Program-made: the position numbers and the translations under genes
NCBI RefSeq assembly: GCF_001428665.1
Contig: NZ_LMIJ01000010.1
Coordinates: 349,731 to 413,730 of the forward strand
From: Acidovorax sp. Root219
Lineage (GTDB): Bacteria; Pseudomonadota; Gammaproteobacteria; Burkholderiales; Burkholderiaceae_C
Reading direction: 5' to 3'
DNA: 64,000 nucleotides
Notes under the pieces: model-generated
What the model was told of the DNA's origin: nothing
Seen by the model: the letters and a program-made list of their open reading frames with translations, nothing else
Databases searched by the model: none
Shown: piece after piece, positions 45,771 to 56,176 of the stretch
Position numbering within the stretch: the stretch's first letter is position 1
How the letters are laid out: the number at the start of each line of letters is the position of its first letter

Positions 45771-47459
45771 ATGCCGGCCGCCTCGCCTATCAAATCCCTG
45801 TCGATCTCCAGCCGCCTGGGCCTGGGCTTCGGTTGCCTGCTGGTCCTGCTGATGGCAGTGGCCGCCGTGGGCCAGCTCTCGGTGGGAAAACTGCACGAGC
45901 ATCTGCAGCAGGTCACCGGCACCGGGGCCACCAAGACCCGGCTGGTCAACGAAATGCTGGACAGCGTGAGCGCCATCGGCATCCAGAGCCGCTCTGCCGC
46001 CATGCTCAACGAGATCGATCCCAAGCAGGCCCGCGACCAGATCAAGAACGCCGAAAAATCCGTGCAGGGCTATGCGCGCCAGGAGGCCAGCCTGTCGGAC
46101 CTGTTCAAGGCCGACGGCACCACCGATGCCGAGCGTAAGCTGCTGGCCGAGGTGCAGGAATTCGGCCGCAAGAGCCGCCCCGAGCTGGACTCCGCGATGA
46201 AGGCCGCCGACGATGGCGACACCGTGAGCGCCACGCTGAACCTCATGACCAAAGTCGCGCCGCTGGAAACCGCCTGGCGCGGCAAGCTGGCCGAGCTGAT
46301 CGAACTGCAGAACACCTTGAACAGCCAGGCCACGGCCTCGGCCGAGGTGACACAGAGCCGGGCGCGCTGGACGGGTGGTGCGCTGGTGCTGCTGGCCATT
46401 GGCCTGGGCGCCCTCATCGCCTGGCGCATCACGAGCAGCATCACCGCCCCCATCGGCCGTGCGGTGGTGGTGGCCGAGCGCATTGCACGCGGCGACCTGA
46501 CCTCGCAGGTGGAAGTGCGCATCCACGATGAGACCGGCCGCCTGCTCGAAGCCATTGCCGCCATGCAGGACCGGCTGCGCAGCCTGGTGGGTGACATCGG
46601 CGGCACGGCGGAATCCATCCTCGTGGCCAGCTCCGAAGTCGCCTCGGGCAACCTCGACCTGAGCCAGCGCACCGAGCAGACTTCGCACAACCTGCAGGGC
46701 GCCGCCAATGCCCTGGCCGATCTGACGGGCACCGTGTCGCAAAGCGCCGACGCCGCGCGCCAGGCCAACCAGCTCGCCTCCTCGGCGTCGGACGCGGCCA
46801 CGCGTGGCGGTGAAGTGGTCTCGCAGGTGGTACGCACCATGGACACCATCAGTGGCAGCTCGCGCAAGATCGCCGACATCACCAGCGTGATCGACGGCAT
46901 TGCCTTCCAGACCAACATCCTGGCGCTCAATGCGGCGGTGGAAGCCGCCCGTGCGGGCGAGCAAGGCCGCGGCTTTGCCGTGGTGGCCAGCGAGGTACGC
47001 AGCCTGGCCGGGCGCGCAGCCCAGGCCGCCAAGGAAATCAAGACGCTGATCGGCGCCAGCGTCGAGCATGTGCAGGAGGGCAGCGCCCTGGTGAACCACG
47101 CGGGCAAGACCATCGAGGAACTGGTGATGTCCGTGCGCCGCGTGTCCGACATCATGGGCGAGATCACCGCCGCCACGCAGGAGCAGAGCCAGCGCATCGG
47201 CGAGGTCAGCCATTCGGTGGGCGCGCTCGAAGAGATGACGCAGCAGAACGCCGCGCTGGTGGAGGAAGGTGCTGCCGCCGCCGACAGCCTCAAGGAACAG
47301 GCCAGCCGCCTGACGCAGATGGTGCACACCTTCCGCCTGAGCCGCGACCGCACCGACGACCGCGAATGGAGTGGCTCCCCAGACGCCGCGGCCTCCGTGC
47401 CAGCCCCCACTCCACTGGGCCAGCGCACGGCTGCCATGCCCGCGCTGCCGCGCGCCTGA
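45771..47459 (+). CDS. Methyl-accepting chemotaxis protein
   Basis: 562 residues. Helix 15-35, periplasmic four-helix-bundle ligand domain (to about 208), helix 210-230, HAMP, and a long cytoplasmic coiled coil with the conserved hairpin tip [28 protein letters not shown]. Methylation-region glutamine and glutamate residues occur on both flanks. No C-terminal CheR-binding pentapeptide is seen. The ligand is unknown. Start ATG follows AAGGA. Confidence 0.93.
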   Translation: MPAASPIKSLSISSRLGLGFGCLLVLLMAVAAVGQLSVGKLHEHLQQVTGTGATKTRLVNEMLDSVSAIGIQSRSAAMLNEIDPKQARDQIKNAEKSVQGYARQEASLSDLFKADGTTDAERKLLAEVQEFGRKSRPELDSAMKAADDGDTVSATLNLMTKVAPLETAWRGKLAELIELQNTLNSQATASAEVTQSRARWTGGALVLLAIGLGALIAWRITSSITAPIGRAVVVAERIARGDLTSQVEVRIHDETGRLLEAIAAMQDRLRSLVGDIGGTAESILVASSEVASGNLDLSQRTEQTSHNLQGAANALADLTGTVSQSADAARQANQLASSASDAATRGGEVVSQVVRTMDTISGSSRKIADITSVIDGIAFQTNILALNAAVEAARAGEQGRGFAVVASEVRSLAGRAAQAAKEIKTLIGASVEHVQEGSALVNHAGKTIEELVMSVRRVSDIMGEITAATQEQSQRIGEVSHSVGALEEMTQQNAALVEEGAAAADSLKEQASRLTQMVHTFRLSRDRTDDREWSGSPDAAASVPAPTPLGQRTAAMPALPRA

Positions 47460-47463
47460 GCAT

Positions 47464-48192
47464 TTAGCGCGGCTCAGCCAGGCGCTGAAAGATGCTGGAC
47501 TGCAGCGCCGCCAGGTCCAGCACCCGCAGGCCGCCGTATTCCACGCGGATGGCGCCCTCCACTTCCAGCGCCGCCAGCGCCTCGTTCACGCGCTGGCGCG
47601 ACAAGCCCACCAGATAGGCCAGTTCCTGCTGCGTGATGCGCAGCACCTCGCCCACCCCGGGGTAAAGCACCGGGTTGAACAGCGAGGCCAGGCTGCGCGC
47701 CACGCGCACATCAGGGTTGTTCAGCCGGTCGATCTCACGCGCCGCGATGAACTGGCCCAGCCGCTCGTTGAGCTGGTTCATCACGAAGCGGTTGAAGCCG
47801 ATGGAATGGTCCAGCAGCCAGTGGAAGGTGTCGATCGGCAGACCGGCCACGATGCTCTTGCGCAGCGCCTGGATGTTGTAGCGGTAGGGCTCGCGCTTCA
47901 TGGCCGTGCCCTCGCCGAACCAGCCGCCGGGCGGCACGCCGGTGTAGGTCATGGTCTGGCCCTGTGCGTTGTCGCTGCTCATCTTCAGCAGCCCCTCCAC
48001 CACACCGAACCAGTAGGTCACGGGCCGGCCCACGCGGCACACGTAATCCCCCGGCGCGGCATCGCCCACCAACAGGGCTGCCTCGGCGCGTTCGCGCTCG
48101 GCGGGCTGCAGCGGCCTCAGCCACGGGATGTTGGCCAGCTCGGCCTCGGTGGGCAGGCGCCGGCGCTGGTGCAGTGACAGATCCTGGTTCAT
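47464..48192 (-). CDS. Crp/Fnr-family transcriptional regulator
   Basis: 242 residues. cNMP-binding-like beta roll (14-135) and a Crp-type helix-turn-helix (ITQQELAYLVGLSRQRVNEALAALE). The N-terminal cysteine cluster of FNR is absent, so it is not an oxygen-sensing FNR. The GE...R cAMP-binding pattern is not clear (GGWFGEGTAMKREPYRYN), so the effector is unknown. It diverges from the binding-protein gene at 48350 and could regulate it (inference). Confidence 0.88.
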   Translation of the reverse strand: MNQDLSLHQRRRLPTEAELANIPWLRPLQPAERERAEAALLVGDAAPGDYVCRVGRPVTYWFGVVEGLLKMSSDNAQGQTMTYTGVPPGGWFGEGTAMKREPYRYNIQALRKSIVAGLPIDTFHWLLDHSIGFNRFVMNQLNERLGQFIAAREIDRLNNPDVRVARSLASLFNPVLYPGVGEVLRITQQELAYLVGLSRQRVNEALAALEVEGAIRVEYGGLRVLDLAALQSSIFQRLAEPR

Positions 48193-48349
48193 GGAGCGCG
48201 ATGGAGGGGCGAAGCGGGCGGAGTGCGTGCGGGAATACCACGATGCGAATTGTCGCCGCAACGATAGATCTGCGCCAATCGCCTGCGGATGATGGCCGCC
48301 TGCCAGGCATTTTCGCGCGCGGCCACGACCCCAAGGAGACACCACCACC

Positions 48350-49513
48350 ATGACCACAGGCAGCACCCACACCCCGAGCCCGCACTTGCAGCGGCGCACT
48401 TTGCTGGCCAGCGCCATCGCCCTGCCACTGGCGCACTGGGGCAAGGCCACGGCACAGGAGGGGGCGATCCGGATCGGCCAATCCACCGCCCTCACCGGAC
48501 CGCTCGGAGACCTGGGCTCGGCCATGCACCAGGGCGCCAAGGCGGCCTTTGCGGGCATCAACGCCAAGGGCGGCGTGCACGGCCGCGCCATCGAGCTGAC
48601 CACGCTGGACGACGCCTACGAGGTGCCCAAGGCCCTGGCCAATGTGGACAAGTTCCTGGCCGACCCGGGCAACTTCGCCCTCTTCAACTGCATGGGCACG
48701 CCCATGATCGAGGCCATGCTGCCCAAGGTGGTGGACAGCGGCGTGCCCTTCTTCGCCCCGTTCACCGGCGCCCAGCTCACGCGCACGAAGAACGCGCGCA
48801 GCGTGTTCAACATCCGCGCCAGCTATGCCGACGAGGCCGAGAAGCTGGTGCAGCACCTGTCCACCATCGGCATCCAGCGCATCGGCATGGTCTACCAGAA
48901 CAACGCCTTCGGCAAAGAGGTGTTCACGGCGGCCCAGCAGTCCATGGGCCGGCTCAAGCTGCCCGCCGCCGTCACCGTGACGGTGGAGAACAATGCCTCG
49001 GACGCCGGCGCTGCGGCCGCAAAACTGGCAGGCTCGGACCTCGAAGCCATCGTCATCGGCCTGGCGGGCAAGCCCACGCTGGAGTTCGTGAAGGCCTTTC
49101 GCGCACTCAAGCGCGGAGTGACACTGTATGCGCTGTCGGTCATGGGCACGCCCGCCACGGTGAAAGCCCTCGGCGCCGACGCCACCGGCATGGCCATCTC
49201 GCAGGTGGTGCCCCTGCCCTCCAACGTGGTGATGCCCGTGGTGCGCGAATTCCAGGCGGCCTGGAAGGCCTCGGGTGCCACGGCCGAACCCTCGCACCTG
49301 GCGCTGGAGGGCTACCTCAACGCCCGGGTGTTCGCCGAGGCCCTGCAACGCGCCGGCCGCAACCCGACGCGTACGGCCTTCATCGACGCCACCTGGAACC
49401 TCAAGAAATGGGACCTGGGCGGCTTCGAGGTCAATGCCAGCACGCCGGACCGCAATGCCTCGCGCTTCGTCGAACTCACGCTGATCGGGCGGGACGGGCG
49501 CTTCTTGCGCTAA
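48350..49513 (+). CDS. LivK-type substrate-binding protein with Tat signal, no adjacent transporter
   Basis: 387 residues. Twin-arginine signal QRRTLLASAIALPL with cleavage near TAQ, then a Leu/Ile/Val-binding type periplasmic fold (IRIGQSTALTGPLGDLGSAM; GIQRIGMVYQNNAFGKEV). No permease or ATPase genes follow, so it may share another transporter or act as a sensor. The ATG follows AAGGAG. Confidence 0.9.
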   Translation: MTTGSTHTPSPHLQRRTLLASAIALPLAHWGKATAQEGAIRIGQSTALTGPLGDLGSAMHQGAKAAFAGINAKGGVHGRAIELTTLDDAYEVPKALANVDKFLADPGNFALFNCMGTPMIEAMLPKVVDSGVPFFAPFTGAQLTRTKNARSVFNIRASYADEAEKLVQHLSTIGIQRIGMVYQNNAFGKEVFTAAQQSMGRLKLPAAVTVTVENNASDAGAAAAKLAGSDLEAIVIGLAGKPTLEFVKAFRALKRGVTLYALSVMGTPATVKALGADATGMAISQVVPLPSNVVMPVVREFQAAWKASGATAEPSHLALEGYLNARVFAEALQRAGRNPTRTAFIDATWNLKKWDLGGFEVNASTPDRNASRFVELTLIGRDGRFLR

Positions 49514-49532
49514 GTTCTGTCAACCCCATAGA

Positions 49533-50345
49533 CTACTGCGGCGCCACGGCGTAGCGGTAGCCGCGGAACGACCAGACGGTGCGGCCCTGCTCGATGCGTT
49601 CGAGCTTGAGCCCCGGCGCGGCCTGGTCGCCCTCCTGCAGCACCTGGCCGTTGACGATGGCCATGCGGTGCGCCGGATTGCTGGAATAGGTGGCGCCCGT
49701 GACCTGCAGCGCGGGCAACTGCTCGCGCACCGAGGGCGGCAGGTCGTTCTGGGCGAATACCGGGCCGTTGGGCGGTGCGGCAGTGGGCGCACCCGCCACG
49801 GCGGGTGCCGGGGCCACGGGCGGCTGCGCGCGCGCGGCAGGCGCCGGCTCGCGCTGCACCTCGGCGTCGCGGGTGCGTGCAGGCGCAGCCACCACGGCAG
49901 GCTTCTCACGCACCGGCTCTGCCAGGCGCAGTGGAGCCACCGGCCGCGGCTCCACCCTGGCGGGCGTGATGGGCGGGCTGGCCACAGGCGCTGGCAGGGG
50001 CGCCAGGGGAGCGGCGGCAGGCGCTGTGGGCGCGGACACGGCGGGCGGTGCCGCTCCGGCAACCGGTGGTGCAACGGGCGCTGCGGGCACAGGGGCCTGC
50101 GGCGCCGAAGCAACCACTGCCCCACTGGCAGTATCACTGCGCTGCATGGCCCACCAGGTGCCCCCCGCGGCCAGGGCGGCCACGGCCACCACGGCCGACC
50201 CGATCACCAGCAGGTTGGCAGAACCGGCCCGGTCAGCCCCCGGGGAGGCGCTCGTCGCGGGCATGGCCTGCGTATGGATACCCGGCACGGCGCCCCGGCC
50301 CCGCTCGGCTTCTGCGCGCCGCAGCGCATCAAGGATGTAGGACAT
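49533..50345 (-). CDS. gspB: General secretion pathway protein B (GspB)-like
   Basis: 270 residues. N-terminus MSYILDALRRAEAERG is characteristic of GspB/ExeB-type proteins. A membrane helix lies near residues 45-67, a long Pro/Ala-rich linker crosses the periplasm, and a small C-terminal domain (LPPSVREQLPALQVTGATYS...GYRYAV) ends the protein. With ExeA it helps place the secretin of a type II system through the peptidoglycan. The ExeA gene ends six bases upstream. Confidence 0.9.
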   Translation of the reverse strand: MSYILDALRRAEAERGRGAVPGIHTQAMPATSASPGADRAGSANLLVIGSAVVAVAALAAGGTWWAMQRSDTASGAVVASAPQAPVPAAPVAPPVAGAAPPAVSAPTAPAAAPLAPLPAPVASPPITPARVEPRPVAPLRLAEPVREKPAVVAAPARTRDAEVQREPAPAARAQPPVAPAPAVAGAPTAAPPNGPVFAQNDLPPSVREQLPALQVTGATYSSNPAHRMAIVNGQVLQEGDQAAPGLKLERIEQGRTVWSFRGYRYAVAPQ

Positions 50346-50350
50346 GGGGA

Positions 50351-52108
50351 TCAGGCTCCGGTGCGCAGGCGCGGTTCTTTCACGCCGGTGGCGCGGTTGA
50401 GCAGTATGAGGGTCAGGGGGCCCGCACGGCCGTCGGGCGTCACGCCCTGGGCCATCTGGAATCGGTGGATGCGCGACTGGCGAAGCGCCGGCGTCATGGG
50501 CCGGCTGCTGGGGCCCAGGCCCCCGGCCGCCTTGGAAGCCAGGCGCGCGTCGAGCCAGACTGCCCCCGCCGAACTTTCGGTGATTTCGCCCTTGTCGGGC
50601 ATGCCGGGCGGGGCGCGCCACAGCGTGACCATGTCGCCGCGCCAGACCTGCGCCAGGTCGGCCAGCGGCACGTGCAGCGTGCGGCCACCGCTCTCCAGTG
50701 TGGCCAGCTCCGCATCCAGGCTGCGCAGCACGGCCGATACGGCATTGTCACCCTCCTCCGAGGGGAACAGCGTGAGCAACACGGGCCGGTCGATCTGGCG
50801 TATCAGGTTCAGCCCCGCACGGCGGTTGCGGTAGCAGCGCAGCCCGTCGCGCGCCAGCGTGGCGCAGGCGTCCGCGCCATCGGGCAGCGTCGCGCCCCAG
50901 GCCGACGCCAGGGCCTGCCAGGCCGACACATCGTTGGACGGCTGCGCCAGCAGGAACTGCTGCAGCCCGGACAGGGGGGCGGGAGCCGCTGCGACCGATG
51001 CCGCAGAGGCCGCTGGCGTCGGCACGGCAGCAGATGGCAAAGCGGGGGCAGAGGCCGCTGCTGCGGGCGGCGTCGACGCGGTGCTGGACGCACTGCGCTG
51101 CGGTGCCGCCGCGGGCGTGGCCACTCGCCCCGCCGCACCTGGTGGGCCCTGCAAGGGACGCACGCCCAGGGCCCAGCCGGCGGCAGCCACGATGGCAGCC
51201 CCGGCCACCACGCCCACCCCGGCCAACGCCCAGCGGGGCAGCCCCCCCTTGGCGTTGGTGGCTGCGGCGGCCCCCGAGGCAGCCACCGGTGCACCGAAGA
51301 CCTCGCGCGCGGCCCGCTCGACGATGGCCGTGCTGACTTCACGCGTGCCGGCCGCATAGGCCCCCAGCAGCGCCCGGTCGCACAGCAGGTTGATGCGCCG
51401 CGGTATGCCGCGCGACAGCGCGTGCACGCGCCTGAGGGCGCGCCGGCTGAACGGCACCGGTCCGTGCAGACCGGCCACGGCCAGGCGGTGCGCGATGTAC
51501 TGCTGTGTCTCCTGCGGGCTCAGGGCGTCGAGGTGGAAGCGCGCAATCACGCGCTGGGCCAGTTGCTCCAGCGACGGGCGCGCCACCATGTTGCGCAGCT
51601 CCGGCTGGCCGATGAGGATGATCTGCAGCAGCTTGCGCTCGCTGGTCTCCAGATTGGTCAGGAGGCGCAGTTGCTCCAGCACGTCGGCCTCCAGGTTCTG
51701 CGCCTCGTCGATGATGAGCACGTTGTTGCGCCCGGCGGCGTGCGCGGCCAGCAGGGAGGCGTTGAGCGGGTCGATGCAGTCCTTTACCGTCTCGTGGCCC
51801 GGCACCGCCGCCTTGTGCGGCACGCCGAACTCGTCGCAGATCGAGCGCAGCAACTCACCCACCGTGAGCTTGGGGTTGAAGATGTAGGCCACATTGCAGT
51901 GCTCGGGGATCTGCTCCAGGAAGCAGCGGCACACCGTGGTCTTGCCCGCGCCCACTTCGCCCGTGAGCAATACGAAGCCGCCCCCGGCATCCAGCCCGTA
52001 CAGCAGGTGGGCCAGGGCCTCCCGGTGCCGCTCGCTCATGAAAAGATAGCGCGGGTCGGGGGCGATGGAGAACGGAGGGTGCTGGAGACCGAAGAACGGG
52101 GCGTACAT
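50351..52108 (-). CDS. ExeA/GspA-like ATPase with peptidoglycan-binding C-terminus
   Basis: 585 residues. Cytoplasmic AAA-type ATPase first: MYAPFFGLQHPPFSIAPDP, Walker A GEVGAGKTT, Walker B VLIIDEAQN and a sensor-like region IPRRINLLCDRALLG. A membrane helix follows near 295-315, then a Pro/Ala linker and a C-terminal region ending in a peptidoglycan-binding-like segment (RFQMAQGVTPDGRAGPLTLILLN). The family energises secretin assembly with GspB. No other type II secretion genes lie in the window. Confidence 0.92.
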   Translation of the reverse strand: MYAPFFGLQHPPFSIAPDPRYLFMSERHREALAHLLYGLDAGGGFVLLTGEVGAGKTTVCRCFLEQIPEHCNVAYIFNPKLTVGELLRSICDEFGVPHKAAVPGHETVKDCIDPLNASLLAAHAAGRNNVLIIDEAQNLEADVLEQLRLLTNLETSERKLLQIILIGQPELRNMVARPSLEQLAQRVIARFHLDALSPQETQQYIAHRLAVAGLHGPVPFSRRALRRVHALSRGIPRRINLLCDRALLGAYAAGTREVSTAIVERAAREVFGAPVAASGAAAATNAKGGLPRWALAGVGVVAGAAIVAAAGWALGVRPLQGPPGAAGRVATPAAAPQRSASSTASTPPAAAASAPALPSAAVPTPAASAASVAAAPAPLSGLQQFLLAQPSNDVSAWQALASAWGATLPDGADACATLARDGLRCYRNRRAGLNLIRQIDRPVLLTLFPSEEGDNAVSAVLRSLDAELATLESGGRTLHVPLADLAQVWRGDMVTLWRAPPGMPDKGEITESSAGAVWLDARLASKAAGGLGPSSRPMTPALRQSRIHRFQMAQGVTPDGRAGPLTLILLNRATGVKEPRLRTGA

Positions 52109-52343
52109 GCCCGTGAGGATACCGCCCCATCGTGAGGTGCCCGGAGATACCCCGCCTGCTGCCGCCGCCAAACCACGGCACCAAGGGGGCAGGGTTTCAC
52201 CCAAGGGGTAGTTTCCCGTAAATTGTCGTCGGCAAGACAAGACGGCGTCAAAGTCGGCCCTAGCATCCCTTCCATCACGCAGCCACAAGGCCGCGCTCCC
52301 GGCTGTCACCGGGCGGACACCCCCTCATTTTTTAGGAACCGGA

Positions 52344-54290
52344 ATGAAGACCACGTTTCCGCAATTGCTGCTCAAGCATGCCGCCGAGCGCCCCACGGCT
52401 GCGGCCCTGCGCGAAAAAGAATATGGCATCTGGCAGGCCCACAGCTGGGCCGACCTGGCGACGCTGGTGGAGCATGTGGCGGCCGGCCTGCACCAGGCGG
52501 GTCTGAAGCGCCATGAGCACATGGTGGTGATCGGTGCCAACCGCCCGCGCCTGTACGCCACCATGCTGGCCGCTCAGTCGCTGGGCGCCATTCCGGTGCC
52601 GCTGTACCAGGACGCCGTGGGCGCCGAATGCATCTTCCCGCTGAACAACGCCGAGGTGCGCTTTTGCCTGGTGGAAGACCAGGAGCAGGTCGACAAGCTG
52701 CTCGAAATCCGTGAGCAGTGCCCGCAGATCGCCCGCATCTTCTTTGACGACCCGCGGGGCCTGCGCAACTACCAGGAAGAAGGCCTGTCGTCGCTGGATG
52801 CGCTGATCGAATCCGGCAAGGCCTTTGCCACCCAGCACCCGAAGTGGTTCCGTGACGAGGTCGCCAAGGTACAGCCCGAGGACGTGGCCGCGATGTTCTT
52901 CACCTCGGGCACCACGGGCAACCCCAAGGGCGTGGTGCACACCCACAGCACCCTGCTCGACCGCGCCTCGGCCGGTGCCGAGTTCGACAAGCTCACCGGC
53001 AGCGAAGAGGTGCTGGCCTACCTGCCCCCGGCCTGGATCGGCCAGAACATCTTCAGCTACGCGCAGTGGCTGGCCTGCGGCTACGTGGTCAACTGCCCCG
53101 AGTCGGCCAGCACCGTCACCATCGATTTGAAGGAAGTGGGCCCCACCTACTACTTCGCGCCGCCGCGCATCTTCGAAGGTCTGCTCACCAGCGTGATGAT
53201 CCGCATGGAAGACGCCGGCACCTTGAAGCGCAAGATGTTCCAGGCCTGCATGGCTGTGGCCCAGCGCGTGGGCCCGGCCCTCATGGACGGCGCGCCCGTG
53301 GGCGGCCTCGACCGCATCAAGTACGCCCTGGGCAACCTGCTGGTCTATGGCCCGCTGCGCAACAACCTGGGTTTCTCGCGCGTGCGGGTGGCCTACACGG
53401 CGGGCGAGGCCATCGGGCCCGACCTGTTCACCTTCTACCGCTCCATCGGCATTAACTTGAAGCAGCTCTACGGCTCCACCGAGACCGCAGTGTTCGTCTG
53501 CCTGCAGCCCGACAACCAGGCCCGCGCCGATACCGTGGGCGTGCCCATCCGCGGCGTGGAGATCAAGGTGGCCGAGAACGGCGAAATCCTCGTCAAGTCC
53601 GCCGGCCTGCTCAAGGAGTACTACAAGAACCCCACGGCCACGGCCGAGGTGCTCACGGCCGATGGCTGGTACCACACCAGCGACGCGGGCTTCCTCGACG
53701 CGCATGGCCACCTGAAGATCATTGACCGCGTGAAGGACGTGGGCCGCATCAAGGGCGGCGCCAACGACGGCGCCATGTTCGCGCCCAAGTATGTGGAGAA
53801 CAAGCTCAAGTTCTTCCCGCACATCAAGGAAGTCGTGGCCCTGGGCGACGGCCGCGAGAAGGTGTGCGTGATGGTCAACATCGACTTCGACGCCGTGGGC
53901 AACTGGGCCGAGCGCCGCAACATCCCCTACGCCGGCTACACCGATCTGGCGCAAAAGCCCGAGGTGTACGAACTGATCCGCGAGTGCGTGGAGAAGGTCA
54001 ACGCCGACCTGGCAACCGACGCCCTGCTGGCGGGCAGCCAGGTCAGCCGTTTTCTGGTGCTGCACAAGGAGCTCGATGCCGACGACGGCGAGCTCACACG
54101 CACCAACAAGGTCCGCCGCGGCTTCATCGCCGACAAATACGGCGTGCTGGTCGAGGCGCTGTACGCCGGGCGCACCGAGCAGTTCATCGAAACCCAGGTC
54201 AAGTTCGAGGACGGCCGCACGGGAAGCGTGAGCGCCACGCTCAAGCTGTCGGACACCAAAACGTATCCCAGCGTGCGGAGAGCCGCATGA
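52344..54290 (+). CDS. AMP-binding long-chain acyl-CoA ligase-like protein
   Basis: 648 residues. ANL-superfamily motifs: P-loop FTSGTTGNPKGVVHTH, core LYGSTETAVF, hinge DGWYHTSDAG and RVKDVGRIKGG. The usual C-terminal catalytic Lys region is present but the acyl specificity cannot be read. It would activate a carboxylic acid as an acyl-AMP and then CoA thioester. It heads the Liv transporter operon, so it likely acts on the imported acid. A 235-base divergent gap separates it from the ExeA gene. Confidence 0.92.
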   Translation: MKTTFPQLLLKHAAERPTAAALREKEYGIWQAHSWADLATLVEHVAAGLHQAGLKRHEHMVVIGANRPRLYATMLAAQSLGAIPVPLYQDAVGAECIFPLNNAEVRFCLVEDQEQVDKLLEIREQCPQIARIFFDDPRGLRNYQEEGLSSLDALIESGKAFATQHPKWFRDEVAKVQPEDVAAMFFTSGTTGNPKGVVHTHSTLLDRASAGAEFDKLTGSEEVLAYLPPAWIGQNIFSYAQWLACGYVVNCPESASTVTIDLKEVGPTYYFAPPRIFEGLLTSVMIRMEDAGTLKRKMFQACMAVAQRVGPALMDGAPVGGLDRIKYALGNLLVYGPLRNNLGFSRVRVAYTAGEAIGPDLFTFYRSIGINLKQLYGSTETAVFVCLQPDNQARADTVGVPIRGVEIKVAENGEILVKSAGLLKEYYKNPTATAEVLTADGWYHTSDAGFLDAHGHLKIIDRVKDVGRIKGGANDGAMFAPKYVENKLKFFPHIKEVVALGDGREKVCVMVNIDFDAVGNWAERRNIPYAGYTDLAQKPEVYELIRECVEKVNADLATDALLAGSQVSRFLVLHKELDADDGELTRTNKVRRGFIADKYGVLVEALYAGRTEQFIETQVKFEDGRTGSVSATLKLSDTKTYPSVRRAA

Positions 54291-54369
54291 TGGGATCGTT
54301 TCAGAGAAGGCTCACTTGCGAAGCAAGTTATGCCGTAACTAAGACCTTCGCATCCGTCAAGGCCGCCGC

Positions 54370-55197
54370 ATGAAACCCGCTCTCTACCCGCCCGAGCAGC
54401 AACACCCCACCATGAACCAAAAGAAGATCGGCGACGTCATCCTCGACGTCAAGAACATCAGCCTGCGGTTTGGCGGCGTGAAGGCGCTCACCGACATCTC
54501 GTTCAACGTCCGGGAGCACGAGATTCGCGCCATCATCGGGCCCAACGGCGCAGGCAAGAGCTCCATGCTCAACTGCATCAACGGCGTGTACACGCCGCAG
54601 GATGGCTCCATCACCTTCCGCGGCAAGACGTTTTCGCACATGAACTCGCGCCAGGTGGCCGAGATGGGCGTGGCCCGCACCTTCCAGAACCTGGCGTTGT
54701 TCAAGGGCATGAGCGTGATCGACAACATCATGACCGGGCGCAACCTGAAGATCAAAAGCAACCTGCTCTTGCAGGCGCTGCGCATCGGCCCGGCCGAGCG
54801 CGAGGAGATCCGCCACCGCGAGTTCGTCGAGCACATCATCGACTTCCTGGAAATCCAGGCCTACCGCAAGACCCCCGTGGGCCAGTTGCCCTATGGCCTG
54901 CAAAAGCGCGTGGACCTGGGCCGCGCCCTGGCCATGGAACCGCAGGTGCTGCTGCTCGACGAGCCCATGGCGGGCATGAACGTCGAGGAAAAGCAGGACA
55001 TGTGCCGCTTCATCCTCGACGTGAACGACGAGTTCGGCACCACCATCGTGCTCATCGAACACGACATGGGCGTGGTGATGGACATCTCCGACCGCGTGGT
55101 GGTGCTCGACTACGGCAAGAAGATCGGCGACGGCACCCCCGACGAAGTGCGCAACAACGAAGACGTGATCAGTGCCTACCTGGGCACGTCGCACTGA
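54370..55197 (+). CDS. livG: Branched-chain-type ABC transporter ATPase (LivG)
   Basis: 275 residues. Walker A GPNGAGKSS, LivG-specific TFQNLALFKGMSV, signature-like LPYGLQKRVDLGRAL and Walker B VLLLDEPMAGMN. It works with LivF as the ATPase pair. The chosen ATG has AAGG upstream; an internal ATG at 54412 is possible. A small hairpin (ACTTGC / GCAAGT, 54314-54328) lies in the gap behind the ligase gene. Confidence 0.93.
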   Translation: MKPALYPPEQQHPTMNQKKIGDVILDVKNISLRFGGVKALTDISFNVREHEIRAIIGPNGAGKSSMLNCINGVYTPQDGSITFRGKTFSHMNSRQVAEMGVARTFQNLALFKGMSVIDNIMTGRNLKIKSNLLLQALRIGPAEREEIRHREFVEHIIDFLEIQAYRKTPVGQLPYGLQKRVDLGRALAMEPQVLLLDEPMAGMNVEEKQDMCRFILDVNDEFGTTIVLIEHDMGVVMDISDRVVVLDYGKKIGDGTPDEVRNNEDVISAYLGTSH

Positions 55198-55217
55198 ACG
55201 CGCAGGAGAACAAAACC

Positions 55218-56147
55218 ATGGCATTCTTTCTTGAAACACTCATCGGCGGCCTCATGGCGGGCATGCTGTATTCGCTGGTGGCGCTGGGCTTCGTGCTGAT
55301 CTACAAAGCATCGGGCGTCTTCAACTTCGCGCAGGGCGCGATGGTGCTGTTCGCCGCCCTGGCCATGGCACGCTTTGCCGAGTGGATCCCCAAGTGGACG
55401 GGCATCACCAGCCCCGTGGTCGCCACCGTGTCGGCCTTCATCATCGCGGGCGCCATCATGTTCGTGGTGGCCTGGCTGATCGAGAAGCTGGTGCTGCGCC
55501 ACCTCGTGAACCAGGAGGGCGCCACGCTGCTCATGGCCACGCTGGGCATCACCTACTTCCTGGAAGGCCTGGGCCAGACGATGTTCGGCAGCGACATCTA
55601 CAAGATCGACATCGGCATGCCCAAGGAACCGATCTTCGCGCTCGAATCCCTGTTCCAGGGTGGCATCCTGATCAACAAGGAAGACGTGATCGCCGCCGGC
55701 ATTGCCGCCGCGCTGGTGGTGCTGCTCAGCGTCTTCTTCCAGAAGACCTCCACCGGCCGCGCCCTGCGTGCCGTGGCCGACGACCACCAGGCCGCCCAGT
55801 CCATCGGCATCCCGCTCAACCGCATCTGGGTGATCGTGTGGTGTGTGGCCGGCGTCGTGGCCCTGGTGGCCGGAATGATCTGGGGCTCCAAGCTCGGCGT
55901 GCAGTTCTCGCTGACCACCGTGGCCCTGCGCGCCCTGCCCGTGGTGATCCTGGGCGGCCTCACCTCGGTGCCCGGAGCCATCATCGGCGGGCTGATCATC
56001 GGCGTGGGCGAGAAGCTCTCCGAGGTCTACCTGGGCCCCTACGTGGGCGGGGGTATCGAGATCTGGTTTGCGTATGTGCTGGCGCTGGTGTTCCTTCTCT
56101 TCAGGCCGCAAGGCTTGTTTGGAGAGAAGATCATCGACCGCGTCTGA
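55218..56147 (+). CDS. livH: Branched-chain-type ABC transporter permease (LivH)
   Basis: 309 residues with about eight helices, LivH family. Typical stretches: YSLVALGFVLIYKASGVFNFAQG at the N-terminus and TTVALRALPVVILGGL near the C-terminus. It forms the membrane channel with LivM. The gap to LivG is 20 bases, and AGGAGA precedes the ATG. Confidence 0.95.
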   Translation: MAFFLETLIGGLMAGMLYSLVALGFVLIYKASGVFNFAQGAMVLFAALAMARFAEWIPKWTGITSPVVATVSAFIIAGAIMFVVAWLIEKLVLRHLVNQEGATLLMATLGITYFLEGLGQTMFGSDIYKIDIGMPKEPIFALESLFQGGILINKEDVIAAGIAAALVVLLSVFFQKTSTGRALRAVADDHQAAQSIGIPLNRIWVIVWCVAGVVALVAGMIWGSKLGVQFSLTTVALRALPVVILGGLTSVPGAIIGGLIIGVGEKLSEVYLGPYVGGGIEIWFAYVLALVFLLFRPQGLFGEKIIDRV

Positions 56148-56176
56148 ACCCACAAGAACAAGAAAAGGAGACTTCC

